Origin: Hydrogenovibrio sp965140365
GTDB taxonomy: Bacteria > Pseudomonadota > Gammaproteobacteria > Thiomicrospirales > Thiomicrospiraceae
DNA length: 64,000 nt
Assembly: GCA_965140365.1 (NCBI GenBank)
Contig: OZ223196.1
Strand: one strand, 5' to 3'
Shown here: piece by piece, positions 44,870 through 53,915 of the stretch
How the letters are laid out: each line of letters starts with the position of its first letter
How positions within the stretch are numbered: the stretch's first letter is position 1
Made by a program: the position numbers and the translations under genes
The notes under the pieces: model-generated
The model's input: the letters and a program-made list of their open reading frames with translations, nothing else
Told to the model about the DNA's origin: nothing
Databases searched by the model: none

Positions 44870-47173
44870 CTAGTCTTTGTCCGCCGTCTTATCCGAGTGA
44901 TGAATTTTCAATTCGGTTTCCGCCTGTTGCATGAAAGGCCCGGCAATGGTGAATTGATGCATCCGGTTCACCAACTCTTGGGCGCGCCCGGCAATCAATT
45001 CTGCACTGTTGGCGGACAACTCGACCAATTGGGCATTTTCCTGCGTGTTGCGGTCCAATGAGACAATGGTTTGGTTTAACTGCTCAATCCCTTGCGATTG
45101 CTGTAAGGAAGACGTGGCGATTTCACTGACCCGTTCCGTCACCTGACGAATGGACAAGTTAATTTCATCCAAAGACGCACCGGACTGTTCGGCCAGTTGC
45201 GTACCGTTTTCCACTTGCGAAACCGACTGTTCAATCAAGGTTTTGATTTCCCGCGCGGCATCCGCCGACTTACCGGCCAGATTACGGACTTCACCGGCCA
45301 CCACCGCAAACCCACGGCCATGATCTCCGGCGCGAGCGGCTTCCACCGCCGCATTCAAAGCCAGCAAGTTTGTCTGGAATGCAATGGAGTCAATCAGGCC
45401 GATAATCTGTTCGATTTTATCGCTGGACGCTTTAATGCCCTGCATGGCTTGAATGGTCTGTTGCATGATGTGTGCCCCTTCGGCCATTTTATCGCTGGCT
45501 TGAACGGTCAAATCATTGGCTTGCTGCGCGTTTTGGGCGTTGTTACGCACGGCGGCCGTCATCTCTTCCATGGTCGCGGCGGTTTCTTCAATAGACGCCG
45601 CCTGTTCCTGCAAACGTGACGATACGTTGGTGTTACGCTCTGTGGTGGCTTGTATGTCTTCGGCAATTTCCCGAACGGAAACGTTCACTTGTGCCATTAT
45701 CAACGACAAATTATCCAACGATTGATTAATGGCGGCCTGCATGGCACCCAGATCGGCTTCGTAGTCGCCTTCCACCCGTGGTGTTAAATCGCCTTTGGAA
45801 AGGTGAACGATCACATCGGAGATTTTTTTATTGGCGACATGAATGGCATTGGACATGGTGTTAATTTGCTCACCTAGGTCACGGATAAAACCGTCCAGCG
45901 CCGAAACATCAATTTGCGCGCCGATGTGGCCTTTGGCGGCTTTTTCCACCATGGTTTTCAGGTTTTGTTCCACGGCTTCCTGCATCTTTTCCAGCTTGAC
46001 GGTTTCGGTGATATCTTTCCACTCGGTCACGAACCCGGTACGTTCATCATCCGCACCCCAGATCGGGGTGACAATAATGTCGAGATGCAATTCGCCCAAT
46101 GTCAATTTCGCCACATAAGTATCGGTCAACTCCGCTAACAATTTGCGCTGGTGTGATGGATTCACGTGGAACACATCAATATTTTGCCCCACCAGCTCTT
46201 CGGTGGAAAAGTGCGGCAACATCTTTTGAATGTCCTTTTCCACTTTTTTCAAGGTATCGACAATCGATTTATTCATGTAGGTAATGACCAAATCCTGATC
46301 CGCCAACATAATATTGGATGAACTTTGATCCACCACCGTTTTAACCGCATTCACTTTGGTCATTTCATTTTGAATCATCTGCAGCATGCCGTTGATGTAT
46401 TGACCCAGCCGGCGGGTTTCGCGTGCGCCTTTTTCACAAACCTGAATATCGAGATTCAAATGGCCGTCATCGCCACACAGACTTTCCAATTGCCGATTAA
46501 TCTGTCCGACCGGCTGAACCAGCGCACGGCGCACCAACCCTTCAAATGCGAAACCAATCAACAATAAAGAAATGCCAAAAATCGTTGCCAGCTCCATCAA
46601 TTCATTTCGGTCGGCTTCGGAGTGTAAGGCCGAAATACGCTGGGCGGCATTGGCTTTCAGGAATTTTGACCAGACCTGCAACGCCTGCATCGCCGGACGG
46701 TCGTCCACCACGATTTGCTGGTCAATCGCTTCAACGCTCAACCCCCTCCTTTTGAGTTCACGCACCTTGTCGGCCATTTTCTGATATTGCTCAACTGTGG
46801 TTTCGATGGCTTTCAAACCGTTGGTTTCCGGCGGTTGCAAATCCGGAAAACGTCGATATGCCTCGATATCGGATCGGATTTTCTCCAAGTTGGTTTGCAA
46901 CTGCTGGGAATAGCTGCTGGAACGATAATCACGTTCACCGCGAATCACTAAGTTTTTGAAATTATGGATAAACTGACCATAACCCATTTGAAGCTGAATG
47001 TCTTCAAACAAAGCGACTTTATCGTTAATCGCCTGCTTTAACTCGCCGAGGGCTTGATTCGATTGGGTTTTAAAATGCGAAAATACCGCGAAACCGGCAA
47101 TATAGACCAACAACAGCACAATAAAAAATAGGCCAATGTTTTGAAGGGTCGTTCGACCATGGGAAGAATTCAT
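44870..47173 (-). CDS. Methyl-accepting chemotaxis protein with PAS domain
   Basis: This 767-residue chemoreceptor has membrane helices at about residues 12-31 and 205-222 around a periplasmic sensor, then a HAMP-like linker. A PAS domain (about residues 285-390) and the signalling hairpin follow; the hairpin tip reads EAARAGDHGRGFAVVAGEVRNLAGKSADAA in part. No CheR-binding pentapeptide is seen at the C-terminus. The gene stands alone. Confidence 0.92.
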   Translation of the reverse strand: MNSSHGRTTLQNIGLFFIVLLLVYIAGFAVFSHFKTQSNQALGELKQAINDKVALFEDIQLQMGYGQFIHNFKNLVIRGERDYRSSSYSQQLQTNLEKIRSDIEAYRRFPDLQPPETNGLKAIETTVEQYQKMADKVRELKRRGLSVEAIDQQIVVDDRPAMQALQVWSKFLKANAAQRISALHSEADRNELMELATIFGISLLLIGFAFEGLVRRALVQPVGQINRQLESLCGDDGHLNLDIQVCEKGARETRRLGQYINGMLQMIQNEMTKVNAVKTVVDQSSSNIMLADQDLVITYMNKSIVDTLKKVEKDIQKMLPHFSTEELVGQNIDVFHVNPSHQRKLLAELTDTYVAKLTLGELHLDIIVTPIWGADDERTGFVTEWKDITETVKLEKMQEAVEQNLKTMVEKAAKGHIGAQIDVSALDGFIRDLGEQINTMSNAIHVANKKISDVIVHLSKGDLTPRVEGDYEADLGAMQAAINQSLDNLSLIMAQVNVSVREIAEDIQATTERNTNVSSRLQEQAASIEETAATMEEMTAAVRNNAQNAQQANDLTVQASDKMAEGAHIMQQTIQAMQGIKASSDKIEQIIGLIDSIAFQTNLLALNAAVEAARAGDHGRGFAVVAGEVRNLAGKSADAAREIKTLIEQSVSQVENGTQLAEQSGASLDEINLSIRQVTERVSEIATSSLQQSQGIEQLNQTIVSLDRNTQENAQLVELSANSAELIAGRAQELVNRMHQFTIAGPFMQQAETELKIHHSDKTADKD

Positions 47174-47555
47174 TTCTGGACACGCTCACTCAAAAAGTAC
47201 ACCATAGAAAACCAATCGACACTAAAAAGATACAAGCCTCTTCAAAAATAAAACGAAAAACAGCCTGTATTATCAATCAGACGTTGTATCAAACAAAGGC
47301 CTCTAGTATTAAATTAAGCTTGACATTATAGATGAACCTAAACAATATCACCTCTCACTAAGCTTAAAACCTGATATTTTTTACAAAAAAATACACTAAC
47401 TCTATGAAAATAAAAAATTATTGTCACTTTAATTTTGCCTTTCTTCTTTAAGTTTATGCAGGAAAAAAATTGCGCTTTAGGTAAAGCATATGGAAATCCT
47501 TTAAGTTATATCGGCATAAGGCATAAAATAGTCGGCGACGAAATAGGACTAACAT
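47174..47555. other. AT-rich intergenic region
   Basis: These 382 bases separate the divergent chemoreceptor and DASS transporter genes. They are AT-rich, have no credible open frame, and contain a short dyad GCTTTA-GG-TAAAGC (47474-47487) and a TAAAAT box near 47525. They probably hold both promoters. Confidence 0.5.
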
Positions 47556-48929
47556 ATGGCTCTTAACGAAAAACGCGCAACCGCTGACACAAAACCGTTT
47601 CAAGGACTTTTCATCGCAATAACGTTCGGCGTTCTGGTTTTCAGCGTATTGAGTTTTGTTTTGACCTTAAATCAGGCAATCCTGCTCGGCATAGTGGTCA
47701 CCATGGTGTTTTTGTGGAGCAATGAAGCTTTACCGTTAGGGTGGGTAGCGTTGCTGCCCATTGTATTGTTTCCGCTGTTTGGCATCACCCACACCAATGA
47801 AGTGGCTCCGAACTATGCCCAATCGATTATTTTCCTGTTCATTGGCGGCTTTATGCTGGCCATCGCGATTGAAAAAACGGAATTGCATCATGTGATTTCC
47901 CAGAAAATGTTGGCGGTGTTTCCCGCTACACCAAAGGGGATGATTTACGCCTTATCCATCACCTCGGGTGGTTTGAGTGCTTTTTTGTCCAACACCACCA
48001 CCGCCTTGCTGTTAATGCCGTTGGCGCTGTTTTTGACCGAACGGCGGGAACTGCAAATGCGCTTTGCGCTCGCCATCGCCTACGGCGCTAGTGTCGGCGG
48101 CATTCTCACCCCGATTGGCACTCCGCCAAACCTCATTCTTTTCGGGTTTTTCGATCAACATTTGATTCCCGGCATCAGTTTCGCACATTGGGTATTAATG
48201 GTGTTGCCGTTGGTCGCCACCATGTTTGCGGTGGTCGGTTGGGTATTGGCGCTGGGCACCACCAACGAAACCCTCAAAACCGATTTCAAACCGCAACCCC
48301 TCAACTCCGGTCAGAAAAAAGTGCTTTATTTGGTGTCGGCCTTAGTCGCAATCTTGATCGTCAATGCCTTGGCCACGTCATTACTCGGTTGGAACGGATT
48401 CAATGAAAAAGGACTTTTGCTCGGTTTCGGGCTGTTATTGTTTTTACCCCCCTTCGACATTCTTAACTGGCAGGACACCAAAAAAATTCCCTACGAAATC
48501 ATCTTTCTGTTCGGTGCTGGCTTTGCCATTGCCGGCGCCTTCACCTCCACCGGCTTGGCCGATCAACTGGCCTGGCTGTTACAACACATCGCCGTTTTCC
48601 CAACCTGGCTGGTCATCGCCATCATTGCCTTTCTGGTGACATTCAGCACCGTCATCACCAGCAATACGGCTTTGATTGCCATGATCTTGCCCATTCTGTT
48701 AGCGGTGTGTGAGCAAAGCGGGCTCGACAGCCGTTTGTTGATGATGGTCGCCACCGTCTGTGCCAGTTACGCCTTTATGTTACCCATTTCCACTCCACCC
48801 AACGCCATTGCCATGAGCAGTGGCGCGGTTTCGGTGAAAACCATGGCCACTTACGGCTTGGCGTTTAACTTGCTCGGCATCACTTTCGTCACACTGACCG
48901 CCAATCTCTTTTGGCAACATTTGTTGTAA
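47556..48929 (+). CDS. DASS/SLC13-family sodium-coupled anion symporter
   Basis: This 457-residue protein with about eleven helices carries the paired SNT motifs of the family (LSNTTTALLLMPLALFL and TSNTALIAMILPILL), each followed by a TP segment (GGILTPIGTPPN and LPISTPPNAIAM). Substrates of DASS proteins are dicarboxylates, citrate, sulfate or similar anions. A palindromic terminator follows. Confidence 0.9.
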   Translation: MALNEKRATADTKPFQGLFIAITFGVLVFSVLSFVLTLNQAILLGIVVTMVFLWSNEALPLGWVALLPIVLFPLFGITHTNEVAPNYAQSIIFLFIGGFMLAIAIEKTELHHVISQKMLAVFPATPKGMIYALSITSGGLSAFLSNTTTALLLMPLALFLTERRELQMRFALAIAYGASVGGILTPIGTPPNLILFGFFDQHLIPGISFAHWVLMVLPLVATMFAVVGWVLALGTTNETLKTDFKPQPLNSGQKKVLYLVSALVAILIVNALATSLLGWNGFNEKGLLLGFGLLLFLPPFDILNWQDTKKIPYEIIFLFGAGFAIAGAFTSTGLADQLAWLLQHIAVFPTWLVIAIIAFLVTFSTVITSNTALIAMILPILLAVCEQSGLDSRLLMMVATVCASYAFMLPISTPPNAIAMSSGAVSVKTMATYGLAFNLLGITFVTLTANLFWQHLL

Positions 48930-48950
48930 GTTTTATTGCCATCCATACCT

Positions 48951-48976
48951 TTAAAATCGCCCAGGCCTGGCGGTTT
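48951..48976 (+). terminator. Terminator built on CCAGGCCTGG
   Basis: AAAATCGCC...GGCGGTTTT surrounds the exact CCAGGCCTGG at 48961-48970, about 25 bases after the DASS transporter stop. The stem includes one G-T pair. Confidence 0.7.
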
Positions 48977-49002
48977 TCACCCTTTCCGTTTTATCTAGAT
49001 TT

Positions 49003-49020
49003 TGTTAACAATTCCAAACA
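49003..49020. promoter_or_regulatory. Degenerate enhancer half-site upstream of porin
   Basis: TGTTAACAATTCCAAACA keeps the left half and the ACA end of the perfect palindrome found at 50513. Its centre is about 130 bases before the predicted sigma54 start. Confidence 0.5.
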
Positions 49021-49083
49021 ATTTGTCGGTGATTGAACTGCATTGTTAATCGCATTAAACAAAGTTTTGGGTGCATATAAATA

Positions 49084-49096
49084 TAATCTATTGATT
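49084..49096. promoter_or_regulatory. IHF-binding site candidate, porin promoter
   Basis: TAATCTATTGATT matches the IHF consensus (YAANNNNTTGATW) at all fixed positions. It is centred 52 bases before the predicted start. Confidence 0.55.
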
Positions 49097-49115
49097 TTGT
49101 TCACTTTGTTTGTGC

Positions 49116-49131
49116 TGGCACATCCGGTGCA
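49116..49131 (+). promoter_or_regulatory. Sigma54 promoter of porin gene
   Basis: TGGCACATCCGGTGCA shows GG (49117-49118) and GC (49129-49130) exactly ten bases apart, with a perfect -24 TGGCAC and a good -12 element. The start would be near 49142, 19 bases before the ATG. Confidence 0.7.
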
Positions 49132-49160
49132 ATATGGAAGGCTCAGACAAGGAGATCATT

Positions 49161-50405
49161 ATGAAAAAAACGGTTCTATCACGCTCTATTCAGAGCATCC
49201 TCGCGAGTTCGGCTATCGCACTATCCAGCATGGCGGTTTCGCAAACAGCACAAGCAGACAAATTCACCGACGCCCTAACCGGCGGTAAAGTGAATGTCGA
49301 TGTCCGCGTTCGTTACGAAGGCGTTGAACAAACGGGCAAAAAAGATGCCACAGCCATTACCGAAAGAACGCGTATCGGTTATACCACAGGCGACTTATAC
49401 GGTTTCAACGGCATGGTGGAAATGTCCGGTACCGAATCACTGGGCGACCGTAACGATTACTTCGTGGGCAAAGGGCCAGGTGCCGGTGGAGACAGTAACA
49501 GAGCCGTTATTCTAGATCCAAGCATTACCGTATTGAACCAGGCCTGGGTGGGTTATAAATATAAGGAAACAGGTGCCAAAGTCGGTCAACAACGGATTAT
49601 TTTCGACAATCGTTTCTTGGGGAACGTGGGTTGGCGTCAAACGGAACAGGTTTATACCGCCGCCAGCTTAAAGACCAAAGCCATTCCAGATGTCGAAATT
49701 GATTACGCTTATCTTATGAATGTCCGTAACCCGGTCGGCGTAAACCAAACCATGACATCCAACGCCGCTCAAGCGAAATACACCGGCCTGCCGTTCGGAA
49801 CCATCACCGGTTACGGCTACTTTCTGGATTATGATTTAAAAACCCTCACCGACAGCGAAACCTATGGTGCACGCTTTGCCGGTAACACCCAATTAAGCGA
49901 TACCTTCAAACTCTTCTACCACGCTGAATATGCGACACAAGGAAAATACGCCGACACGAAAGGCGATGTCGGCGGTGACTACACCCGTTTCGAACTGGGT
50001 GTCGGCGTCGGTCCAGCTAAGATTTTGGCCGGTCAGGAAAAACTGGGCGGTGACGGCAAAAGCGCGTTCAACACACCTTTAGGAACGGTTCACCTGTTCA
50101 ACGGTTGGGCGGATATGTTTATCGGGCCAGCCGGTGGTACGCCAATCAACGGTTTGGTGGATAACTATTTAAGCGTCTCCGGTAAAGCACTGGGCTTGAA
50201 GTTGGCCGCTATTTACCATGATTTCAATGCCGACACAGGTGGCGACGACTACGGTTCGGAATACGATTTATTGGTGGCTAAGAAAATCGCCAAAATCTAC
50301 ACCGTCGGTGTGAAATATGCCAACTATACCGCGAAAGATTCTTCTGCCAACAACAACCTTGTGGACACCACAAAACTGTGGGTCTGGGGTCAAGTTAAGT
50401 TTTAA
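49161..50405 (+). CDS. Outer-membrane porin
   Basis: This protein of about 414 residues has a long signal peptide (residues 1-33, ending TAQADKF) and amphipathic beta-strand periodicity throughout. It starts VNVDVRVRYEGVEQTGK and ends WVWGQVKF, with the terminal Phe required for barrel insertion. The layout resembles alginate-export/Opr-like porins; the substrate is unknown. The ATG at 49161 has AAGGAGA upstream. The sigma54 promoter and enhancer features tie it to the ABC importer downstream. CCAGGCCTGG is at 49538. Confidence 0.85.
   Translation: MKKTVLSRSIQSILASSAIALSSMAVSQTAQADKFTDALTGGKVNVDVRVRYEGVEQTGKKDATAITERTRIGYTTGDLYGFNGMVEMSGTESLGDRNDYFVGKGPGAGGDSNRAVILDPSITVLNQAWVGYKYKETGAKVGQQRIIFDNRFLGNVGWRQTEQVYTAASLKTKAIPDVEIDYAYLMNVRNPVGVNQTMTSNAAQAKYTGLPFGTITGYGYFLDYDLKTLTDSETYGARFAGNTQLSDTFKLFYHAEYATQGKYADTKGDVGGDYTRFELGVGVGPAKILAGQEKLGGDGKSAFNTPLGTVHLFNGWADMFIGPAGGTPINGLVDNYLSVSGKALGLKLAAIYHDFNADTGGDDYGSEYDLLVAKKIAKIYTVGVKYANYTAKDSSANNNLVDTTKLWVWGQVKF
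49538..49547. repeat. CCAGGCCTGG copy, coding (Gln-Ala-Trp)
   Basis: Exact copy in the porin gene. Confidence 0.9.
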
Positions 50406-50437
50406 CAGAACACCATTTTGACTGATAAAAATCACTT

Positions 50438-50463
50438 AGCCCGCTTTTGCGGGCTTTTTCTTT
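50438..50463 (+). terminator. Intrinsic terminator after porin gene
   Basis: AGCCCGC-TTTT-GCGGGCT followed by TTTTCTTTT, 33 bases after the porin stop. Confidence 0.88.
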
Positions 50464-50512
50464 TCCATCGCACCTGACCCATTGCACCAAAAAATAACAA
50501 AGTGCTACAAAA

Positions 50513-50530
50513 TGTTAACAATTGTTAACA
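50513..50530. promoter_or_regulatory. Perfect 18-bp enhancer-like palindrome
   Basis: TGTTAACAATTGTTAACA is its own reverse complement. Its centre is about 108 bases upstream of the sigma54 start predicted for the ABC importer operon, which is typical of upstream activator sites of NtrC/NifA-family proteins. Confidence 0.6.
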
Positions 50531-50571
50531 AAGCAATTCATTTTCAGCCTAAGTCTGCCATAAATTTTAAT

Positions 50572-50584
50572 TAAGTTATTGATT
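50572..50584. promoter_or_regulatory. IHF-binding site candidate, ABC importer promoter
   Basis: TAAGTTATTGATT matches the IHF consensus at all fixed positions. It lies between the palindrome and the promoter, centred 52 bases before the predicted start, as at the porin promoter. Confidence 0.55.
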
Positions 50585-50603
50585 TAATTAAACTTATATT
50601 TGT

Positions 50604-50619
50604 TGGCACCACCTAAGCT
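50604..50619 (+). promoter_or_regulatory. Sigma54 promoter of ABC importer operon
   Basis: TGGCACCACCTAAGCT has GG (50605-50606) and GC (50617-50618) ten bases apart. The -24 box is perfect; the -12 box is weaker (AAGC for TTGC). The predicted start is near 50630. Confidence 0.6.
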
Positions 50620-50659
50620 ATATCATTAATAAATTTAATTGCTAAAAGAAGATTCGATT

Positions 50660-51448
50660 ATGACTGCAAAAGGCTCCAATGTTTGGATTTCAGAACTATC
50701 CCATACATTTAAAAAACAAACCAAACCGACGCTAAAGAACATCAACCTCACCATTCCAAAAGGACAGTTGACGGCTTTGATCGGACGAAGCGGTTGCGGT
50801 AAGTCCACACTGTTGCAAATGATCGCCGGCCTGCTCATTCCATCCGACGGCGCCGTCCGCATCAATGCACACACTGTCACCAAGCCAAGTGCCAAATGGA
50901 ACATGATGTTCCAAAAACCTTCTTTATACCCTTGGATGACGGTCCGCGAAAACGCTGCACTGGGCCTAGTGTTTTCCGGCACCTATAACCAAAAAAAGGA
51001 ACGGGTTGAAGAACTGCTGGACATGGTCGGACTCACCGAACACAAAGACAAAAACGTTCAGCAACTCTCCGGCGGTCAGCAACAACGTGTTGCGCTGGCG
51101 CGCTCTCTGGCAACGGAGCCGGAAATTCTATTGTTGGACGAACCTTTCTCCGCATTGGATGCTTTTACCCGCAGCCAATTACAAAATGAGGTTTCCGAAA
51201 TCTGCCACAATCAGGGCATCACCATGATTCTGGTCACGCACGATATCGAAGAAGCCGTGGCCATGGCCGACAACGTCGTCATCATGAGCCAGAACCCTGG
51301 GGAAATCGTCGGTGAAATGGAAGTCAAACTCGACTACCCGCGCGACCGCTCTTTGGAAGCGTTCAATACCCTGAAAGAAAACCTATTTAACGAATTTGAA
51401 AAGATTGACTTGGCCAAGCAGCGAAGTGTCGCCGAATCGAACGCATAA
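50660..51448 (+). CDS. ABC importer ATPase (NrtD/SsuB/TauB type)
   Basis: The 262-residue ATPase has Walker A GRSGCGKSTLLQ, signature LSGGQQQRVALA and Walker B ILLLDEPFSALD, the last followed by the AFTRSQLQNEV typical of nitrate/sulfonate/taurine-type importers. The ATG at 50660 follows AGAAGA. It begins the three-gene operon ATPase, binding protein, permease. Confidence 0.92.
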   Translation: MTAKGSNVWISELSHTFKKQTKPTLKNINLTIPKGQLTALIGRSGCGKSTLLQMIAGLLIPSDGAVRINAHTVTKPSAKWNMMFQKPSLYPWMTVRENAALGLVFSGTYNQKKERVEELLDMVGLTEHKDKNVQQLSGGQQQRVALARSLATEPEILLLDEPFSALDAFTRSQLQNEVSEICHNQGITMILVTHDIEEAVAMADNVVIMSQNPGEIVGEMEVKLDYPRDRSLEAFNTLKENLFNEFEKIDLAKQRSVAESNA

Positions 51449-51476
51449 CATTCCATCGCTTTAAAGGAGAACCAAC

Positions 51477-52733
51477 ATGTGTCAATACTGCAATTGCGAT
51501 AACGAATTATCCAAGCACGACTATACATTCAACCCGACCAAAGGCCGTCGTGAATTCATTCTCGACAGCATGGCCGCGACCGGTGGCCTAGCGGCGGCCA
51601 TGAGCTTGCCATCCAGCCAGGCGTTCGCCAATATGACGCCACCGGAAGACGAAGTGGTCCGTATCGGCTACCTTCCAATCACCGACGCCAGTGCCCTTTT
51701 GGTCGCACATGCTATGGGCTTCTTTGAAGAAGAAGGCCTGAAAGTGGAAAAACCCACCTTGATTCGCGGCTGGTCTCCATTGATCGAAGGCTTCGCGGCG
51801 CACAAATTCAACCTGGTGCATTTCCTGAAGCCAATTCCAATCTGGATGCGCTACAACAACAACTTCCCGGTCAAAATCACCGGTTGGGCTCACACCAACG
51901 GTTCCGGCCTGGTGGTTGGTAAACACACAGGCGTGGAATCTTTTGAAGAATTGGGCGGAATGCAAGTGGCCGTGCCTTATTGGTACTCCATGCACAACAT
52001 CGTGTTGCAAATGGCACTGAAAAATGCCGGGTTGGAACCGGTCATCCAAGACCAAACCGATCCGTTGAAGCCGAACCAAGTGAACCTACAAATCATGCCA
52101 CCACCGGATATGCCACCGGCTTTAGCAGCGAAGAAAATCGACGCTTACATTGTGGCGGAACCGTTCAATGCCGCGGGTGAAATGCTAGCGGGTGCGAAAA
52201 TGTTGCGCTTCACCGGCGATATTTGGGAAAACCACCCTTGCTGCGTTGTCTGTATGCACGATGACGACGTTGACAAACGACCTGAGTGGTCTCAAAAAGT
52301 CATGAATGCCGTGGTTCGCGGCGGTCTATACGCTCAGGAAAACAAAGAAGAAGTGGCGAAAATGCTGTCTCGCGAAGGCAAGCGTTACCTACCGATGAAA
52401 GCCAAAGTGGTCGAAAAAGCCATGACGGATTATTCACCGGCGGATTACCAGGATCCAAAAGCCATCAAACACCCGGATTGGGACATCGGTCGTATCGATT
52501 TCAACCCTTATCCATACCCTTCCGCGACTAAGTTCTTGATGGAACAATTGAAAGAAACCCTGGTCACAGGAGATAAAACGTTCATGGACAATCTGGATAT
52601 CGACTTCGCACTGAAAGACCTGGTCAACTACGATTACGTGACCAACGCCATGAATAAATATGACGTTTGGGACAAAGTGCCTGGTGTGAATCCGGCCGAC
52701 CCAACACACCGTAAAGAGGTATTTAAACTATGA
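51477..52733 (+). CDS. Tat-exported ABC substrate-binding protein (NrtA/SsuA-like)
   Basis: This 418-residue protein has a twin-arginine signal: KGRREFILDSMAATGG at about residues 22-37, with cleavage near QAFA. The mature NMT1/NrtA-like fold begins VVRIGYLPITDASALLVAH. The N-terminus before the Tat signal is unusual, with four Cys-rich residues (MCQYCNCDNE). Tat export hints at a cofactor or metal bound before export. The family binds nitrate, sulfonates, taurine, thiamin precursors or similar; the substrate here is unknown. It overlaps the permease by ATGA. Confidence 0.88.
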   Translation: MCQYCNCDNELSKHDYTFNPTKGRREFILDSMAATGGLAAAMSLPSSQAFANMTPPEDEVVRIGYLPITDASALLVAHAMGFFEEEGLKVEKPTLIRGWSPLIEGFAAHKFNLVHFLKPIPIWMRYNNNFPVKITGWAHTNGSGLVVGKHTGVESFEELGGMQVAVPYWYSMHNIVLQMALKNAGLEPVIQDQTDPLKPNQVNLQIMPPPDMPPALAAKKIDAYIVAEPFNAAGEMLAGAKMLRFTGDIWENHPCCVVCMHDDDVDKRPEWSQKVMNAVVRGGLYAQENKEEVAKMLSREGKRYLPMKAKVVEKAMTDYSPADYQDPKAIKHPDWDIGRIDFNPYPYPSATKFLMEQLKETLVTGDKTFMDNLDIDFALKDLVNYDYVTNAMNKYDVWDKVPGVNPADPTHRKEVFKL

Positions 52734-53560
52734 GTAATTCGGCTGCAACAACAAAGATGTCGTTCGGCCAAGCATTGGCAGGTTTCAAGAGCCTGCCAGG
52801 CTGGATGCAAAGTGTCATCAACGCGAGCATGGGGATGGGAATCCTTCTCCTGGTCTGGTGGATCGGCGGTCTTTTAATCAAATCCAACCCGGATACGCAA
52901 GCCTTTGCGGATTTTGCACCCGGGCCAACGTTTTCGGCACTCTGGTATCTGGTTGAAACCGGCTCCATCTGGGAAACCATTTATTCCAGTCTGTACCGTA
53001 TCGTCGCCGGTCTCTTTTGGGGGATTGTCATCGGAGTACCAACCGGGATTTTGGTGGGTTACTTTTTAATGGTGCGCCAAATCGCCAATATGCCATTCCA
53101 GTTCTTGCGAATGATCAGCCCATTGGCTTGGATGCCGATTGCCGTATTGGCTTTCGAAACCTGGGACGCGGCCATCATCTTCCTGCTGGCCATGGCCACC
53201 ATCTGGCCGATTGTTTTCGGTACCGCACATGGTGTGCAGCGTATTGATCCAAACTGGTTCCAAGTTGCACGAAACTTAGGGGCCGACGGATATCAAATGC
53301 TACGCCGCGTGATTATGCCCGCCATCGCACAAGATGTTTTTGCCGGGATTCGCCTCGCCATCGGTGTCGCCTGGGTTGTCTTGGTACCTGCGGAATATCT
53401 TGGGGTAACGTCCGGTCTGGGCTATGCCATCAACGATGCACGTGACACTTTGGATTATGCGGCCTTAGCGGCCATCGTAGTCGTCATCGGCATTATTGGT
53501 TATCTGCTGGATTTTATTGCTGTCACCTTGATTAAACGTTATTCATGGCATGTTGAATAA
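52730..53560 (+). CDS. ABC importer permease (NrtB/SsuC type)
   Basis: This 276-residue permease with about six helices carries the EAA-like cytoplasmic loop in RNLGADGYQMLRRVIMPAIAQDVFAGIRLAIGVAW. It overlaps the binding-protein gene (52730-52733) and ends the operon. It matches BPD_transp_1-type permeases of anion/sulfonate importers. Confidence 0.92.
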   Translation: MSNSAATTKMSFGQALAGFKSLPGWMQSVINASMGMGILLLVWWIGGLLIKSNPDTQAFADFAPGPTFSALWYLVETGSIWETIYSSLYRIVAGLFWGIVIGVPTGILVGYFLMVRQIANMPFQFLRMISPLAWMPIAVLAFETWDAAIIFLLAMATIWPIVFGTAHGVQRIDPNWFQVARNLGADGYQMLRRVIMPAIAQDVFAGIRLAIGVAWVVLVPAEYLGVTSGLGYAINDARDTLDYAALAAIVVVIGIIGYLLDFIAVTLIKRYSWHVE

Positions 53561-53600
53561 TATTGTGACTTTTTGCAGGGGCGTTCCATCCCCTGCCTTT

Positions 53601-53843
53601 TTATTTCGCGCCATTGAGTACGTCAAGTACCTCAATGGACGCCAAACCTTCCAACGGCCGCACCAGGTTTTCCTGGTCGCCGTTTTTTGCTTTAAGGAAC
53701 TCCTCGCCGTTCCGACTGAACAGGTCCGTAATCACCCCTTCGAAAACCGTTTCGGAATGCGGTGGTTCAAACGTCAGGCGTACTGTCTGTTTTCGCATAG
53801 CGGCCACTTCCAATTGGTCGTACAAATGGCAGGAAATCGGCAT
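53601..53843 (-). CDS. rof: Rho-binding antiterminator-like protein (Rof/YaeO)
   Basis: This 80-residue protein opens MPISCHLYDQLEVAAM and continues with a small beta-barrel (VRLTFEPPHSETVFEGVITDLFSRNGEEFLKAKNG), the Rof pattern. Rof binds Rho and lowers its termination activity. A GGAG lies seven bases before the ATG. It is encoded between the importer and activator genes, on the opposite strand. Confidence 0.75.
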   Translation of the reverse strand: MPISCHLYDQLEVAAMRKQTVRLTFEPPHSETVFEGVITDLFSRNGEEFLKAKNGDQENLVRPLEGLASIEVLDVLNGAK

Positions 53844-53886
53844 GAAGGGTCTCCATTTACGTTTTTTGAAACAAAATGCTAATATG

Positions 53887-53902
53887 AAAGCGTTTACGCT
53901 TT
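53887..53902. promoter_or_regulatory. Dyad upstream of sigma54 activator gene
   Basis: AAAGCGT-TT-ACGCTTT, with seven-base arms, lies 14 bases before the GTG start. It could be an operator or a leader hairpin near the ribosome-binding site. Confidence 0.3.
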
Positions 53903-53915
53903 AAGGGTAGGTTCT

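Noticed and set aside
47174..47555. Searched for a tRNA or small RNA in the large gap
   Set aside because: No cloverleaf or strong hairpin plus T-tract found; only short dyads.
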